This document shows, piece after piece, positions 10,011 to 18,698 of a DNA stretch of 64,000 nucleotides. The DNA lies in assembly GCA_012520725.1 (NCBI GenBank), contig JAAYNQ010000067.1:1-64000 (forward strand). The letters run 5' to 3'. Numbering within the stretch: position 1 is the first letter of the stretch; every line of letters begins with the position of its first letter. Source of the DNA: Syntrophomonadaceae bacterium (lineage in GTDB: Bacteria > Bacillota > Syntrophomonadia > Syntrophomonadales > Syntrophomonadaceae). The notes under the pieces were generated by a model. That model was not told where the DNA came from. It made no database searches and saw only the letters and a program-made list of their open reading frames with translations. Made by a program: the position numbers and the translations under genes.

Positions 10011-10036
10011 CTGCAGGGGCGGTCTTTGACCGCCCG
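10011..10036 (+). repeat. REP-like palindromic repeat, copy 1
   Basis: GGGCGGTC (10017-10024), loop TTT, GACCGCCC (10028-10035), preceded by CTGCAG. It differs from copies 3 and 4 by TTT instead of TTC in the loop. Confidence 0.85.
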
Positions 10037-10082
10037 CTCGGTATAAAGCCCGATTATACGGTATTTATTGCTGGCCCAAGGC

Positions 10083-10108
10083 GGGCGAGCGCAGCTCGCC
10101 CCTACAGG
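10083..10108 (-). repeat. REP-like palindromic repeat, variant copy 2 (inverted)
   Basis: GGGCGAGC (10083-10090), loop GCA, GCTCGCCC (10094-10101), followed by CTACAGG, the reverse complement of the CTGTAGG flank of the other copies. The paired bases differ from the other copies but pair perfectly, so the stem appears conserved by compensatory change. Confidence 0.75.
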
Positions 10109-10175
10109 TTTGCAGTGGTGTTGGGTCAGATACCCGCAGGGTACGCACCATTATTTTGTAGGCATATCGAGCGTT

Positions 10176-10199
10176 GTAGGGGCGGTCTTCGACCGCCCG
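10176..10199 (+). repeat. REP-like palindromic repeat, copy 3
   Basis: GTAGG flank followed by GGGCGGTC (10180-10187), TTC, GACCGCCC (10191-10198). Confidence 0.85.
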
Positions 10200-10354
10200 T
10201 TAGTGTTTGCCAGGATATTCCCGGGAAGCAGCAAGGGGAGCACCACAGTTTGCCACTAAGGGTTGCCTCGATGATTTGTTGGTCTCTCGCCGGCTAACCA
10301 CCGCAGGTCGCCCTACAGATCCTCACCGTAAATATGAGCCTCAGACGGCCATAT

Positions 10355-10378
10355 GTAGGGGCGGTCTTCGACCGCCCG
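10355..10378 (+). repeat. REP-like palindromic repeat, copy 4
   Basis: GTAGG flank followed by GGGCGGTC (10359-10366), TTC, GACCGCCC (10370-10377). It is identical to copy 3 over about 23 nt including the flank. Confidence 0.85.
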
Positions 10379-10793
10379 CCTTGGCCTAGCCATAAATTAT
10401 CATACCGGGTTACCCTGCCAAAAACCTGGAATCATTTTCCCATATTGTATTTTAATATGCCTTTTGGATTCTCCATTGAGGTTTCTTTTTCATGTTTATT
10501 TGTAGCAGCTATGGCTAATAATAAGTGCAATCAATTAAGATCAGTGCTATGGGCATGAGTTCAATATTTTAGCAAACATATTCAGACTTAGACCAATCAG
10601 CTGCCAGTGATGGGGTCTTACCTCCCTAAAAGCCCTCTTGGCCCTGATCCGGAGTGTATTAGAATTATTGATTAAGATATATAAGTGATACATTTTGCTC
10701 CGGGGACCTGCTTCGAGTTTGGCGACAAAACAGTGGGGATAAGATCCTCGTTTATAGTTTACGAAAAGGGCAAAATGATGAAGGAGGATAAGA

Positions 10794-11228
10794 ATGAAAG
10801 GGATATCAGAAAAGGTAAGTTATCTGCAAGGCTTGTATGAGGGACTTAATGTCAGTGATACTGGTTCCAATGGGAAAATCTTATCCGGATTGCTGCAAGT
10901 AATGGAAGAAGTGGCTGAAAACATCGAAGATATGCAGCAGGAAATTCATAATATGCAGGAATATCTAGAAGACCTGGACGAAGAAATTATGGATTTGGAA
11001 GAAAAAATATGGGGAGTCCAACCCTGGGATGATGAGGATATATTGGACATCAGATGTCATAATTGTGGGGAACAGCTCTTTGTAGATACGGGCATCTTGG
11101 ATGATGATGTATTGGAGATAACCTGTCCCAACTGCAACACGCTAGTCTATATAAATGATGCTTCTTTCGATTTTGAGACCTATGATGAAGAGGACAATGC
11201 CAGTGGTGATAAAGTGCAACCTTCTTAG
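10794..11228 (+). CDS. Conserved clostridial zinc-ribbon protein (CD1247 N-terminal-domain type)
   Basis: Predicted cytoplasmic protein of 144 residues. The N-terminal half (about residues 1-75) is an acidic helical/coiled-coil region (VMEEVAENIEDMQQEI and following). The C-terminal half has two Cys pairs, CHNC and CPNC, spaced as in a zinc ribbon. I relate it to a small family found next to efp and spoIIIAA in Clostridia; its biochemical role is unknown to me. ATG 10794 has a strong AAGGAGG. It is monocistronic, with a terminator 56 bp after its stop. Confidence 0.6.
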   Translation: MKGISEKVSYLQGLYEGLNVSDTGSNGKILSGLLQVMEEVAENIEDMQQEIHNMQEYLEDLDEEIMDLEEKIWGVQPWDDEDILDIRCHNCGEQLFVDTGILDDDVLEITCPNCNTLVYINDASFDFETYDEEDNASGDKVQPS

Positions 11229-11283
11229 AAGGTTTATTAAGCCACAGGATAAATAATACTATAGCAATATTCATTTACAAAAG

Positions 11284-11310
11284 GCCAGAGATCTTATTCT
11301 CTGGCTTTTT
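11284..11310 (+). terminator. Rho-independent terminator
   Basis: Perfect 8-bp stem GCCAGAGA/TCTCTGGC with loop TCTTAT, followed by TTTTT at 11306-11310. It ends the zinc-ribbon gene and separates it from the spoIIIA operon. Confidence 0.9.
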
Positions 11311-11438
11311 GCTTGCCTTGAACCTACCCGGGTCTCTTTGATACTTATTAAAAGCATTGGGCTAAAATAGCCTGCTTAATTTAATGACATATTTTACTGC
11401 CAATACCAATATCTATTTAAAACAGAGGTGATTGCAGT

Positions 11439-12395
11439 ATGTCACAAGGAGAAGTCAGGAATTTATTTAAGCATGAAATAATGCCCCTTTTAGCTCCGGC
11501 GGTCCGGAGACTCTTTTCCAGGGTGGAACCCCAGCACTTGCTGAAGGTGGAAGAAATAAGAATGCGAAGCGGGCAACCTCTTATTATTCGGGGTTGGGAT
11601 GGAGAATACGGATTGGATGCCAATAACGGATTAACCCATGATATCAATCGCTCCTACCGGGTAAGCGGCGAAGATATAATTAGGACTATTGCTGCCATCA
11701 GTGACAATTCATTGTATGCCTTTGAAGAAGATATAAAGAAAGGATTTATTACCATAGCCGGGGGGCATCGGGTGGGACTGGCCGGGCAGGTGATAATGCA
11801 GCAAGGCCAGGTAAAAGCCATCAAAGAATTCTCCAGTATCTGTCTTCGCATAGCCCGGGAAATAAAAGGCTGTGCAGTTCCTCTTATGGGGTCTATATAT
11901 GCCCCAGGGGGAAAAGTAAATAACACTCTCCTGATATCACCTCCCCGTTGCGGTAAGACTACCCTGCTGCGGGACATAGCCCGTTTATTATCCACAGGTA
12001 GTAGGCAGCACCAGCCATACCATGTGGTGATCGTAGATGAAAGATCAGAACTGGCTGGATGCTATTTAGGTTTACCTCAACTTGAAGTGGGGCCCCGTAC
12101 CGATGTATTGGATGCCTGCTCTAAAGCTGCCGGAATAATGATGGCTATTAGAGCCCTGTCCCCTGAGGTTATCATCACTGATGAATTAGGGCGCCGGGAA
12201 GATGCAGAAGCCATCCGGGAGTGCATTAATGCCGGGGTGAGCATTGTTAGCAGTGTACACGCAAGCAGTGTAGATGAGCTGGCCGCTCGTCCCATTATGA
12301 GTGAATTGGTGGAGTCTAAAATATTTAAGAATATAATTATACTTTCCCGGAGTAAGGGTCCGGGCAGTATAGAAAAAGTGATCAGGTGGGATTGA
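11439..12395 (+). CDS. spoIIIAA: Stage III sporulation protein AA, ATPase
   Basis: Mother-cell ATPase of the SpoIIIA-SpoIIQ channel that connects mother cell and forespore; it resembles secretion ATPases. The 318-residue product has Walker A PPRCGKTTLL near residue 170 and Walker B-like VVIVDERSEL, with a second acidic strand VIITDELG. ATG 11439 follows AGAGGTGAT. A short palindrome GGCTA-AAA-TAGCC lies 70 bp upstream. It is first of eight genes in the canonical order; sigma-E control is expected from the family, but I could not find a convincing sigma-E promoter by eye. Confidence 0.95.
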   Translation: MSQGEVRNLFKHEIMPLLAPAVRRLFSRVEPQHLLKVEEIRMRSGQPLIIRGWDGEYGLDANNGLTHDINRSYRVSGEDIIRTIAAISDNSLYAFEEDIKKGFITIAGGHRVGLAGQVIMQQGQVKAIKEFSSICLRIAREIKGCAVPLMGSIYAPGGKVNNTLLISPPRCGKTTLLRDIARLLSTGSRQHQPYHVVIVDERSELAGCYLGLPQLEVGPRTDVLDACSKAAGIMMAIRALSPEVIITDELGRREDAEAIRECINAGVSIVSSVHASSVDELAARPIMSELVESKIFKNIIILSRSKGPGSIEKVIRWD

Positions 12396-12397
12396 AT

Positions 12398-12922
12398 ATG
12401 CTTTGGATAAAAATTATGGGCAGTGTTATGCTGGTTTCCGCTCTGGGATTCTGGGGATTAGCCGGTGCCCATGGAATTGGAAGGCGAAGCGAAGAATTAA
12501 AGGAATTGAGATTTGCTCTGGCCTTCCTGGAAAAAGAAATCACTTATATGCATACCCCCTTAACTTTAGCTCTGGAAAGGACTGCGGCAGTATGTCACCA
12601 TCCCATAGCCGGATTCTTTTTGGAAAGTGCCGTAAAGCTCAAGGCCAGGGAAGGATTAACTGCGGGTGAAGCCTGGGGACAGGGAATCGCTTGGTTAAAG
12701 ACTCAGTCCCATCTCAAGTCCGCTGATTTGGAGGTATTGAATACTGCTGCCCAGCAATTGGGAATGAGTGATAGTTCAGATCAACGCAAGTTTCTTATGA
12801 TGATTCAGGAGGAAATCAAGGTACAGGAAGAAAAAGCTCGACAGGAACAAAGGGCTAATCAAAAACTGTGGTCCTACGGCGGATTTATCATGGGTATAGT
12901 CATTGTCCTGCTCTTAATCTAA
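12398..12922 (+). CDS. spoIIIAB: Stage III sporulation protein AB
   Basis: Membrane-anchored component of the SpoIIIA complex, resembling GspF-type platform proteins of secretion systems. The 174-residue protein has an N-terminal hydrophobic segment (VMLVSALGFWGLAGA), a soluble helical middle part and a C-terminal hydrophobic segment (GGFIMGIVIVLLLI). An in-frame GTG at 12386 overlaps spoIIIAA, but AGGTGGG supports ATG 12398, two bases after the spoIIIAA stop. Confidence 0.92.
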   Translation: MLWIKIMGSVMLVSALGFWGLAGAHGIGRRSEELKELRFALAFLEKEITYMHTPLTLALERTAAVCHHPIAGFFLESAVKLKAREGLTAGEAWGQGIAWLKTQSHLKSADLEVLNTAAQQLGMSDSSDQRKFLMMIQEEIKVQEEKARQEQRANQKLWSYGGFIMGIVIVLLLI

Positions 12923-12976
12923 TCCATTTTGCTAAAAAGAGTGAGAAAGCAAGCCAAGTGAACAGGAGGTTCTTGC

Positions 12977-13171
12977 ATGGATATCGATATTATTTTCCGT
13001 ATCGCTGGGATTGGGATACTTATAGCCATCCTATCCATTGTACTCAAACAAGCCAAGAAGGAGGAACAAGCGGAAATGTTGACTCTAGCCGGGGTGGTGG
13101 TGGTACTAATACTGGTGGTACAACTGATGAATCAGCTATTCACCGTAGTCAGGTCGGTGTTTAATCTTTAG
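12977..13171 (+). CDS. spoIIIAC: Stage III sporulation protein AC
   Basis: Small 64-residue integral membrane protein of the SpoIIIA channel. Two hydrophobic helices are visible (IIFRIAGIGILIAILSIVL and a second from about residue 36), separated by a short charged loop KQAKKEEQAE. Start ATG has AGGAGGT 6 nt upstream. Size and position between AB and AD match the family exactly. Confidence 0.93.
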   Translation: MDIDIIFRIAGIGILIAILSIVLKQAKKEEQAEMLTLAGVVVVLILVVQLMNQLFTVVRSVFNL

Positions 13172-13209
13172 CCATTCTGATTCCTTAATAATTAAGAGGG
13201 GAGATTATA

Positions 13210-13599
13210 TTGGAAATAGCTCAGATTGTGGGATTAGCTTTGGTAACCACTATCATGCTCCTCATCCTCAGGCAGGAAAAGCCGGTTATGGCAATAATCC
13301 TGAGCATAGTATTTAGTATAGTAATTTTTACCTTTTTAATGGGAAAAATGACTTCCATCATAGGTGTTATGAGTGAATTGACCCGCCGTGCTGGGATCAA
13401 CTATTTCTTTCTGAGTACCCTGTTGAAGATACTGGGAGTTGCTTATCTAGCTGAATTTGCCGCCGCTATTTGTCAGGATGCTGGCGAACAGGCAGTAGCG
13501 AAAAAAGTGGAATTTGCCGCCAAAATCATTATAGCCGTATTAGCTCTGCCCATAATGGTAGCAATATTGGAATCGCTAATGGAACTTATGCCGGTTTAA
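13210..13599 (+). CDS. spoIIIAD: Stage III sporulation protein AD
   Basis: Integral membrane component of the SpoIIIA complex, 129 residues, with about four hydrophobic segments and the family pattern of conserved charged residues between them (RQEKPV, AEFAAAICQDAGE). It starts at TTG 13210 after AGGGGAG. It sits between AC and AE with 38- and 40-bp gaps. Confidence 0.92.
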   Translation: MEIAQIVGLALVTTIMLLILRQEKPVMAIILSIVFSIVIFTFLMGKMTSIIGVMSELTRRAGINYFFLSTLLKILGVAYLAEFAAAICQDAGEQAVAKKVEFAAKIIIAVLALPIMVAILESLMELMPV

Positions 13600-13639
13600 G
13601 CCGGGCAGTCTATTCGATTGCAGGGAGGTAGAGATAGCC

Positions 13640-14824
13640 ATGCATCCCAAAACGATCTTCATTATAATAATAAGCTGTCTGATATGTTTGCTGGGAGTTG
13701 GCGTAGTCCAGGCTGCTGATGATGGAAGCGATGAAGCAGTATTTTCCCTGCAGAACAGCATAGAGAGTCTGGATATGGAATTTTTGGACGGCTACAAAAA
13801 GCAATTGGACAGTGAGATGGCCAGCTATCTGGAGGGTAATACGGTACAGGAATGGATAAGCAATTTCATCAAGGGGGAGTGGGATTTTGACCTTAAGAAC
13901 CTGGGTGGAGATCTGCTGCGTCTCTTGTTTAGAGAAGTAGTAGCCAATACCGGCCTCTTGGCTAAATTACTAATTCTAGCTGTTATTTCAGCTCTTTTGA
14001 TAAACCTGCAAAGCGCTTTTTCTTCTGATGTGGCGCGTATTTCTTATCTGGCTTGTTTCCTGGCTCTATGTGCTATAGCTATAAGCAGCTTTAAACTGGT
14101 ACTGGGAGTTGGACAACAGACCATAGAGAATATGCTTACATTTATGATAGGGATGCTTCCCCAAATGCTGGTTTTGACTGCTGGTTTGGGCAATATCAAT
14201 GCCTCGGTTATGCTGTTTCCTTTATTGATGACCGCCTCCACCGCCTTTGCCAATGCTATCAACATAATAGTATTCCCCCTGATTATTATGTCTGCCATCC
14301 TTTCTATTGTTAACCATATGTCGGAAACCATCAAAGTGGATAAAATGGCCAAGTTCTTTTATGAAATGGCTCGAATTACCCTGGGATTTTTCTTAACTCT
14401 TTTTGTAGGCATCATGACCTTGAGGGCCCTGTATGCATCGGTTTTGGATAAAGTTGCTCTAAGAACTACCCGGTATCTTAGCGATAATGCCATTCCGGTT
14501 ATTGGCAAAATGTTTTCCGATACCATTGAAGTAGCAGCCGGATATGTAGTGATGTTGAAACAGGCCTTGAGTATATTTGGGGTTCTGATAATTTTAGGCT
14601 TGATTCTTATGCCTTTAATCAAAATAGCTGCCATAGCCCTTATATACAAGGCAGCTTCAGCTATCGCCGAACCCTTGGGAGATTCCCGTACCGCATCCAT
14701 ATTGGAAAGTATGAGTACCCATCTTTTCTTTATGCTGGCGGCAGTAATAGCAGTAGCCTTGATGTTTTTTATTATGATTGCCATTGTAGCCGGTATGTAT
14801 AATGGCTGGGCTATGTTGAAGTGA
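13640..14824 (+). CDS. spoIIIAE: Stage III sporulation protein AE
   Basis: Large polytopic membrane subunit of the SpoIIIA complex. The 394-residue protein begins with a signal-like segment (IFIIIISCLICLLGVGVVQA), then an extracytoplasmic region of about 80 residues, then a run of transmembrane helices to the C-terminus. ATG 13640 follows GGGAGGT. It ends 16 bp before the chosen spoIIIAF start. Confidence 0.94.
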   Translation: MHPKTIFIIIISCLICLLGVGVVQAADDGSDEAVFSLQNSIESLDMEFLDGYKKQLDSEMASYLEGNTVQEWISNFIKGEWDFDLKNLGGDLLRLLFREVVANTGLLAKLLILAVISALLINLQSAFSSDVARISYLACFLALCAIAISSFKLVLGVGQQTIENMLTFMIGMLPQMLVLTAGLGNINASVMLFPLLMTASTAFANAINIIVFPLIIMSAILSIVNHMSETIKVDKMAKFFYEMARITLGFFLTLFVGIMTLRALYASVLDKVALRTTRYLSDNAIPVIGKMFSDTIEVAAGYVVMLKQALSIFGVLIILGLILMPLIKIAAIALIYKAASAIAEPLGDSRTASILESMSTHLFFMLAAVIAVALMFFIMIAIVAGMYNGWAMLK

Positions 14825-14840
14825 AGAAAGAGTGGTGCTT

Positions 14841-15413
14841 ATGAGCGTTTTAACCGAAATAGTAAGAAATATTCTAGTCATTATAATAATGGCCAGTTTT
14901 TTGGAATTATTGTTACCGGAAGGGGCCATACGCCCTTTTGTGCGCTTTGCCATCGGGCTTTTTGTACTGATTGCAGTTTTGAACCCGGTACTAGGGTATT
15001 TTTTTGATGACAGCAATTTTCAAATTACCTGGTGGGACTACCAGATGGAAGCCGTAGAAGAGGAAAGCCTGCTCAGGCGAGGACAAGAAATAAACCAGAA
15101 CATAATGAATCATAACCAATCACTGCTAAAGGAAAAACTGGAGGGACAGATCAATGCAGTGGTGCTCCTGGTTCCGGGAGTTGAAACAGTAGAAACGGAA
15201 GCTTTTATCAGCGGGGGAGGTATTGAAAAACTCAGCTTTAGAATATCTGAAGAGCAGGCTGATATAGGTGAAGATGAGCCAGGAGTTTGGCTTGGGGAAT
15301 CAGGAGATGAACAGCTAAAGGAGCAGATAGAGAAGAAAGTTAGGGCGGTGGTAATTAATATGTATGGTCTGAGGGAGGAGCAAATAGAGATTAGTTTTGA
15401 AGGAGGAAAGTAA
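14841..15413 (+). CDS. spoIIIAF: Stage III sporulation protein AF
   Basis: Membrane-anchored protein with two N-terminal hydrophobic helices (about residues 8-50) and a soluble C-terminal domain resembling the ring-building domains of secretion systems. The chosen start is ATG 14841; an in-frame GTG at 14832 is possible but has a poorer Shine-Dalgarno spacing. Length 190 residues, close to the family norm. It overlaps the longest reading of spoIIIAG, whose true start lies just after this stop. Confidence 0.9.
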   Translation: MSVLTEIVRNILVIIIMASFLELLLPEGAIRPFVRFAIGLFVLIAVLNPVLGYFFDDSNFQITWWDYQMEAVEEESLLRRGQEINQNIMNHNQSLLKEKLEGQINAVVLLVPGVETVETEAFISGGGIEKLSFRISEEQADIGEDEPGVWLGESGDEQLKEQIEKKVRAVVINMYGLREEQIEISFEGGK

Positions 15414-15414
15414 G

Positions 15415-15990
15415 ATGCTGGAAGAATGGATTCGGGAAAAAAGCAAAGAAGGGGGAGCTAATTCATGGCTGCGCAGCAAGCCGGTACAGTACCTGGTGCT
15501 AATTCTGGTCTGCTTGGGTCTTTTGGCCTTAATCTGGCCCACTGGCTCGGAGCAGAAGCTTGCAGAGCGGCCTGGGACCGGGTTGGAGTCACTGGATCCC
15601 ACCCAGGGTAGCAAACAGATAAGCCAGGAGGTAGCTTCCATTCTGGCTAAAATTGAAGGTGCAGGAAAGGTAGATGTAAGTATAACCCTGGCCTCCAGTG
15701 GACAGAAAAGCTATGCTACCAATATTCGACATGATGCTCGGGAAAGTAAAGAAAGCAATGGTCAAGGAAGTAAAAGCAGTTTGGAAGAGAGCAACACTCA
15801 AGATATTGCAGTGTCTTCAGGCAACCCCCTTTTAATAGAGGAAAAGACTCCGGAAATTCTAGGTGTTCTGGTAGTGGCAGATGGCGCCCGGTGGCCGGTA
15901 TTGAGGGAGAAGATTGCCAATGCTACTGCTACTTTGTTAAATGTTCCGGCTTATAAGGTGCAAGTAATGCCAAGAGAAGGAGGGATATGA
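15415..15990 (+). CDS. spoIIIAG: Stage III sporulation protein AG
   Basis: Ring-forming component that builds a large channel in the intermembrane space between mother cell and forespore. The 191-residue protein has a short cytoplasmic N-terminus, one transmembrane helix (YLVLILVCLGLLALIW), a low-complexity Ser-rich stretch and a C-terminal ring-building domain (TPEILGVLVVADGA). AAGGAGG at 15400-15406 fixes ATG 15415, one base after the spoIIIAF stop. The stop overlaps the next start. Confidence 0.93.
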   Translation: MLEEWIREKSKEGGANSWLRSKPVQYLVLILVCLGLLALIWPTGSEQKLAERPGTGLESLDPTQGSKQISQEVASILAKIEGAGKVDVSITLASSGQKSYATNIRHDARESKESNGQGSKSSLEESNTQDIAVSSGNPLLIEEKTPEILGVLVVADGARWPVLREKIANATATLLNVPAYKVQVMPREGGI

Positions 15991-16523
15991 TGATAATAAG
16001 CTGGAAAGGCCGGGAGAAAATCTTCCTGTCTGTGACCGCGGTAATTATTCTATGTATCTTGGCAGGATATGCCGGGAAGGAAGCAGACCCCAACCCCGCC
16101 AACAGCAGTACCATGCCGGTACAGGAGGTTGGGAATATTGAATCAGACCAGATAATTTCCGAACAGGAAGGATTTGATTTTTTTGCCGAATACCGTATGG
16201 AAAGGGAGAGGATGAGAAGTAGGGAGGTTGAAACCCTGAAAGAAGTAATCAATAAAGAGGACTGCAGTCAAGATGCTAAAGATGCAGCAGCTTTGAGGTT
16301 GGTAAAAATAAGTGAAAACGTAGAAAAAGAAGTCAAAACCGAAAGCTTGATCAAGTCTCAGGGGTTTAAGGATTGTGTGGTAATTATTCAAAACGAGACT
16401 ACCACCGTTGTAGTGCTGGCGTCTTCCTTAAGATTGGATCAGGAAGAAGAGATTAAGAAGATAGTGAGCAGGTCCATACCTTGTCCCCAGGATAGTATAA
16501 GCGTAATAGCCAGGGCCCAGTGA
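15987..16523 (+). CDS. spoIIIAH: Stage III sporulation protein AH
   Basis: Mother-cell partner of the forespore protein SpoIIQ; together they zip the two membranes and form the channel. The 178-residue protein has an N-terminal transmembrane helix (residues about 12-28) followed by a linker and a YscJ/FliF-like domain rich in charged helices (ERERMRSREVETLKEVI). ATG overlaps the spoIIIAG stop. No spoIIQ gene is seen in this window. It closes the eight-gene operon. Confidence 0.92.
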   Translation: MMIISWKGREKIFLSVTAVIILCILAGYAGKEADPNPANSSTMPVQEVGNIESDQIISEQEGFDFFAEYRMERERMRSREVETLKEVINKEDCSQDAKDAAALRLVKISENVEKEVKTESLIKSQGFKDCVVIIQNETTTVVVLASSLRLDQEEEIKKIVSRSIPCPQDSISVIARAQ

Positions 16524-16585
16524 GATCCAAGCTGCCATATGCAGCCCTGAAAAGGGCGGAAAGAAGGCGATTAACAGCTATTGGA

Positions 16586-16614
16586 TTGCATTCTGCCATT
16601 TTTATTCATATAAT
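16586..16614 (+). promoter_or_regulatory. Candidate sigma-A promoter for accBC
   Basis: TTGCAT (16586-16591), a 17-nt spacer and a perfect TATAAT (16609-16614). Only three of six -35 positions match consensus, but the -10 and the spacing are ideal. Confidence 0.5.
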
Positions 16615-16638
16615 GGTATAAGCTAAAACCGCATGTAT

Positions 16639-16659
16639 GCTCAGGTCTGAGACCTGGGC
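16639..16659. promoter_or_regulatory. 9-bp inverted repeat downstream of the accBC promoter
   Basis: GCTCAGGTC, TGA, GACCTGGGC pair over nine positions with one G-T wobble. It starts 25 nt after the -10, inside the presumed leader, so it could be an operator or an RNA hairpin. No T-run follows. Confidence 0.45.
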
Positions 16660-16822
16660 CTATTTATCTGAAGAGCAAAAAGCGCCGGTTCCTTATTGGG
16701 GAAGGATAAGGGATTAAAGGTACAGAATATCCTTTCCCAGGACTTTCTTAATTCAATGCCCAAGTGGGCAGGGCGCTTTAGATTGAAATGAGTTGGGAAA
16801 AACTATTGGGAGCGATGATTAG

Positions 16823-17260
16823 ATGCATATTGATGAAATAAAGGAACTTATCCTGCTACTGGATAAGAGCAGTGTTTCGGATTTGGAGATAGTGATGAAG
16901 GACTTTAGGCTTTGCCTGCGGAAAGGACCTGCTGCTGCTAACCCGGTAATTGAACCAGCCCCTATTGATAGCAATCATTCAACTATGCTTGATCAAGAAG
17001 CCCAGCCTGATCTAAATAATGCCGTAGAGGTCTTGTCACCCATGGTGGGCACCTTTTATTCAGCACCTTCTCCTGATGCCGAACCCTATGTGAAATTAGG
17101 CGATAAGGTAGAGGCCGGACAGACTTTGTGCATAATTGAAGCCATGAAGCTATTCAATGAAATTAAATCAGAATTTGCGGGAACTATAGTGGATATACGG
17201 GCAGAAAATGCTGAACCGGTAGAATATGGACAAACCCTGTTCATAATCGCCAGGGGGTGA
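16823..17260 (+). CDS. accB: Acetyl-CoA carboxylase biotin carboxyl carrier protein
   Basis: Carries the biotin that shuttles carboxyl groups between AccC and the carboxyltransferase in the first step of fatty-acid synthesis. The 145-residue protein has a helical N-terminus, a Pro/Ala-type linker (about 40-65) and a C-terminal biotinyl domain with VLSPMVGTFY and the biotin-lysine motif EAMKLFNEI. Start ATG 16823 follows GGGAGCGATG. It is paired with accC four bases downstream; accA and accD are not in the window. Confidence 0.95.
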   Translation: MHIDEIKELILLLDKSSVSDLEIVMKDFRLCLRKGPAAANPVIEPAPIDSNHSTMLDQEAQPDLNNAVEVLSPMVGTFYSAPSPDAEPYVKLGDKVEAGQTLCIIEAMKLFNEIKSEFAGTIVDIRAENAEPVEYGQTLFIIARG

Positions 17261-17264
17261 TAGA

Positions 17265-18614
17265 TTGTTTTCCAGTGTTTTGATTGCCAACCGGGGAGAA
17301 ATTGCGGTTCGGGTAATAAGGGCCTGCAAGGAATTAGGGATTGAAACCATTGCCGTATACTCCACCGCTGATCGGGATAGCTTACATGTCAAAATGGCTG
17401 ATCGGGCTGTATGCATTGGGGGACCTGCGGCCCGGGACAGCTATCTGAATATGTCCAACCTGATTGCAGCAGCCAGGAACCTGGGGGCAGAAGCAATTCA
17501 CCCCGGCTATGGATTTTTGGCCGAAAACCCACATTTTGCTAATTTATGCCAAACCCATGGAATAAAATTTATTGGACCTCAGGCTGATGTGATAGAAGCC
17601 CTGGGAGATAAAGCCAAAGCCCGGGAAATTGCACGGGCTGCTGGAGTACCTCTGGTACCCGGCAGTGATGGAGTGGTACATAATTATGAAGAAGCTGAGG
17701 AGATAGCTGAGAATATCGGTTATCCGGTTATAATAAAAGCATCTGCCGGAGGGGGAGGTAAGGGTATGCGTTTAGCCCATAGCCCCAAGGGACTAAAAGA
17801 GGCTCTCATCACAGCCAGACTGGAGGCCGGGGCCGCTTTCGGCAATGAAGATCTTTACATTGAAAAATATATTGAGGAACCCAGGCATATTGAAATACAG
17901 ATCCTGGGTGATGAGACTGGTAATTTGATACACTTGGGTGAGAGAGATTGCTCCATTCAACGTCGTAATCAAAAACTCTTGGAGGAATCTCCTTCTTCTG
18001 GCCTGGACCCCAGCACTCGGGAAAAAATGGGGCAGTTAGCCTTGGATACCGCCCAGGCTGCAGGTTACTTCAGTGCTGGGACGGTAGAATTTCTGGTGGA
18101 TAAATATGGGCAGTTCTTTTTCATTGAGATGAATACCCGTATTCAGGTGGAGCACCCGGTAAGTGAGATGGTTACCGGCGTTGATATAGTAAAAGAACAG
18201 ATCCGGATCGCAGCCGGGTATCCCTTGAGTTACGCTCAGGAGGATATAAAAATCGAAGGTTGGGCTATCGAGTGCCGGGTGAATGCAGAAGACCCCAGGC
18301 GCAATTTTCAGCCCAGCCCCGGAACCATAGGTCAATATATAGTTCCCGGCGGGCCTGGAGTAAGGGTGGATTCCTCTGTTTATGCCAATTATACTATTAC
18401 CCCTTATTATGATTCCATGCTGGCCAAGGTAATTGTATGGGGGAAGGACCGGCCGGAAGCCATCCAAAGGATGAAGAGGGCTTTAAATGAATATGTGATT
18501 GAAAATATACCCACCACCATCCCTTTCCATCTTATGGTCTTGGACAATGCCTTCTTCCAGCGAGGAGAAGTATATACCAACTTTATCCAGCGTAGGATTA
18601 GTGATGAAAGGTAA
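17265..18614 (+). CDS. accC: Acetyl-CoA carboxylase, biotin carboxylase subunit
   Basis: ATP-dependent carboxylation of biotin on AccB. The 449-residue ATP-grasp enzyme shows the N-terminal LIANRGEIAVRVIRA, the glycine-rich loop GGGGKGMR, and the active-site strand MNTRIQVEHPVSEMVTG, all hallmarks of AccC. Length matches stand-alone AccC rather than pyruvate or propionyl carboxylases. TTG start at 17265, four bases after accB, so the two are a transcriptional and probably translational unit. Confidence 0.95.
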   Translation: MFSSVLIANRGEIAVRVIRACKELGIETIAVYSTADRDSLHVKMADRAVCIGGPAARDSYLNMSNLIAAARNLGAEAIHPGYGFLAENPHFANLCQTHGIKFIGPQADVIEALGDKAKAREIARAAGVPLVPGSDGVVHNYEEAEEIAENIGYPVIIKASAGGGGKGMRLAHSPKGLKEALITARLEAGAAFGNEDLYIEKYIEEPRHIEIQILGDETGNLIHLGERDCSIQRRNQKLLEESPSSGLDPSTREKMGQLALDTAQAAGYFSAGTVEFLVDKYGQFFFIEMNTRIQVEHPVSEMVTGVDIVKEQIRIAAGYPLSYAQEDIKIEGWAIECRVNAEDPRRNFQPSPGTIGQYIVPGGPGVRVDSSVYANYTITPYYDSMLAKVIVWGKDRPEAIQRMKRALNEYVIENIPTTIPFHLMVLDNAFFQRGEVYTNFIQRRISDER

Positions 18615-18698
18615 AATATATTAATATTAAGCTATAATTGATAATCGCCAGCAATTTCTGGTAAAATGCTACTTAAGTATAAATAGGAGGTGTTGGAA

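Larger units (their letters stand above)
9979..10793. other. Gene-poor intergenic region with palindromic repeats
   Basis: The 815 bp between efp and the zinc-ribbon gene hold no credible gene; short reading frames here are read across repeats. It contains four 19-bp hairpin repeats (separate entries), a degenerate half copy GGTCGCCCTACAG at about 10306-10318, and, nearer the next gene, an imperfect hairpin made of CCGGAGTGTAT (10649-10659) and ATACA...CTCCGG (10688-10703) with a TTTTG bulge. The last may be a leader structure of the following gene. Confidence 0.6.
16524..16822. other. Intergenic region with candidate accB promoter and palindrome
   Basis: 299 bp without a gene. It holds a candidate sigma-A promoter and a 21-nt inverted repeat (separate entries). 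I found no FapR-type operator, which would be the usual fatty-acid control site, and no terminator for the spoIIIA operon. Confidence 0.6.

Noticed and set aside
10068-10558. Several short plus-strand open frames between efp and the zinc-ribbon gene
   Set aside because: They run through palindromic repeats, overlap one another in different frames, and lack Shine-Dalgarno sites and family features.
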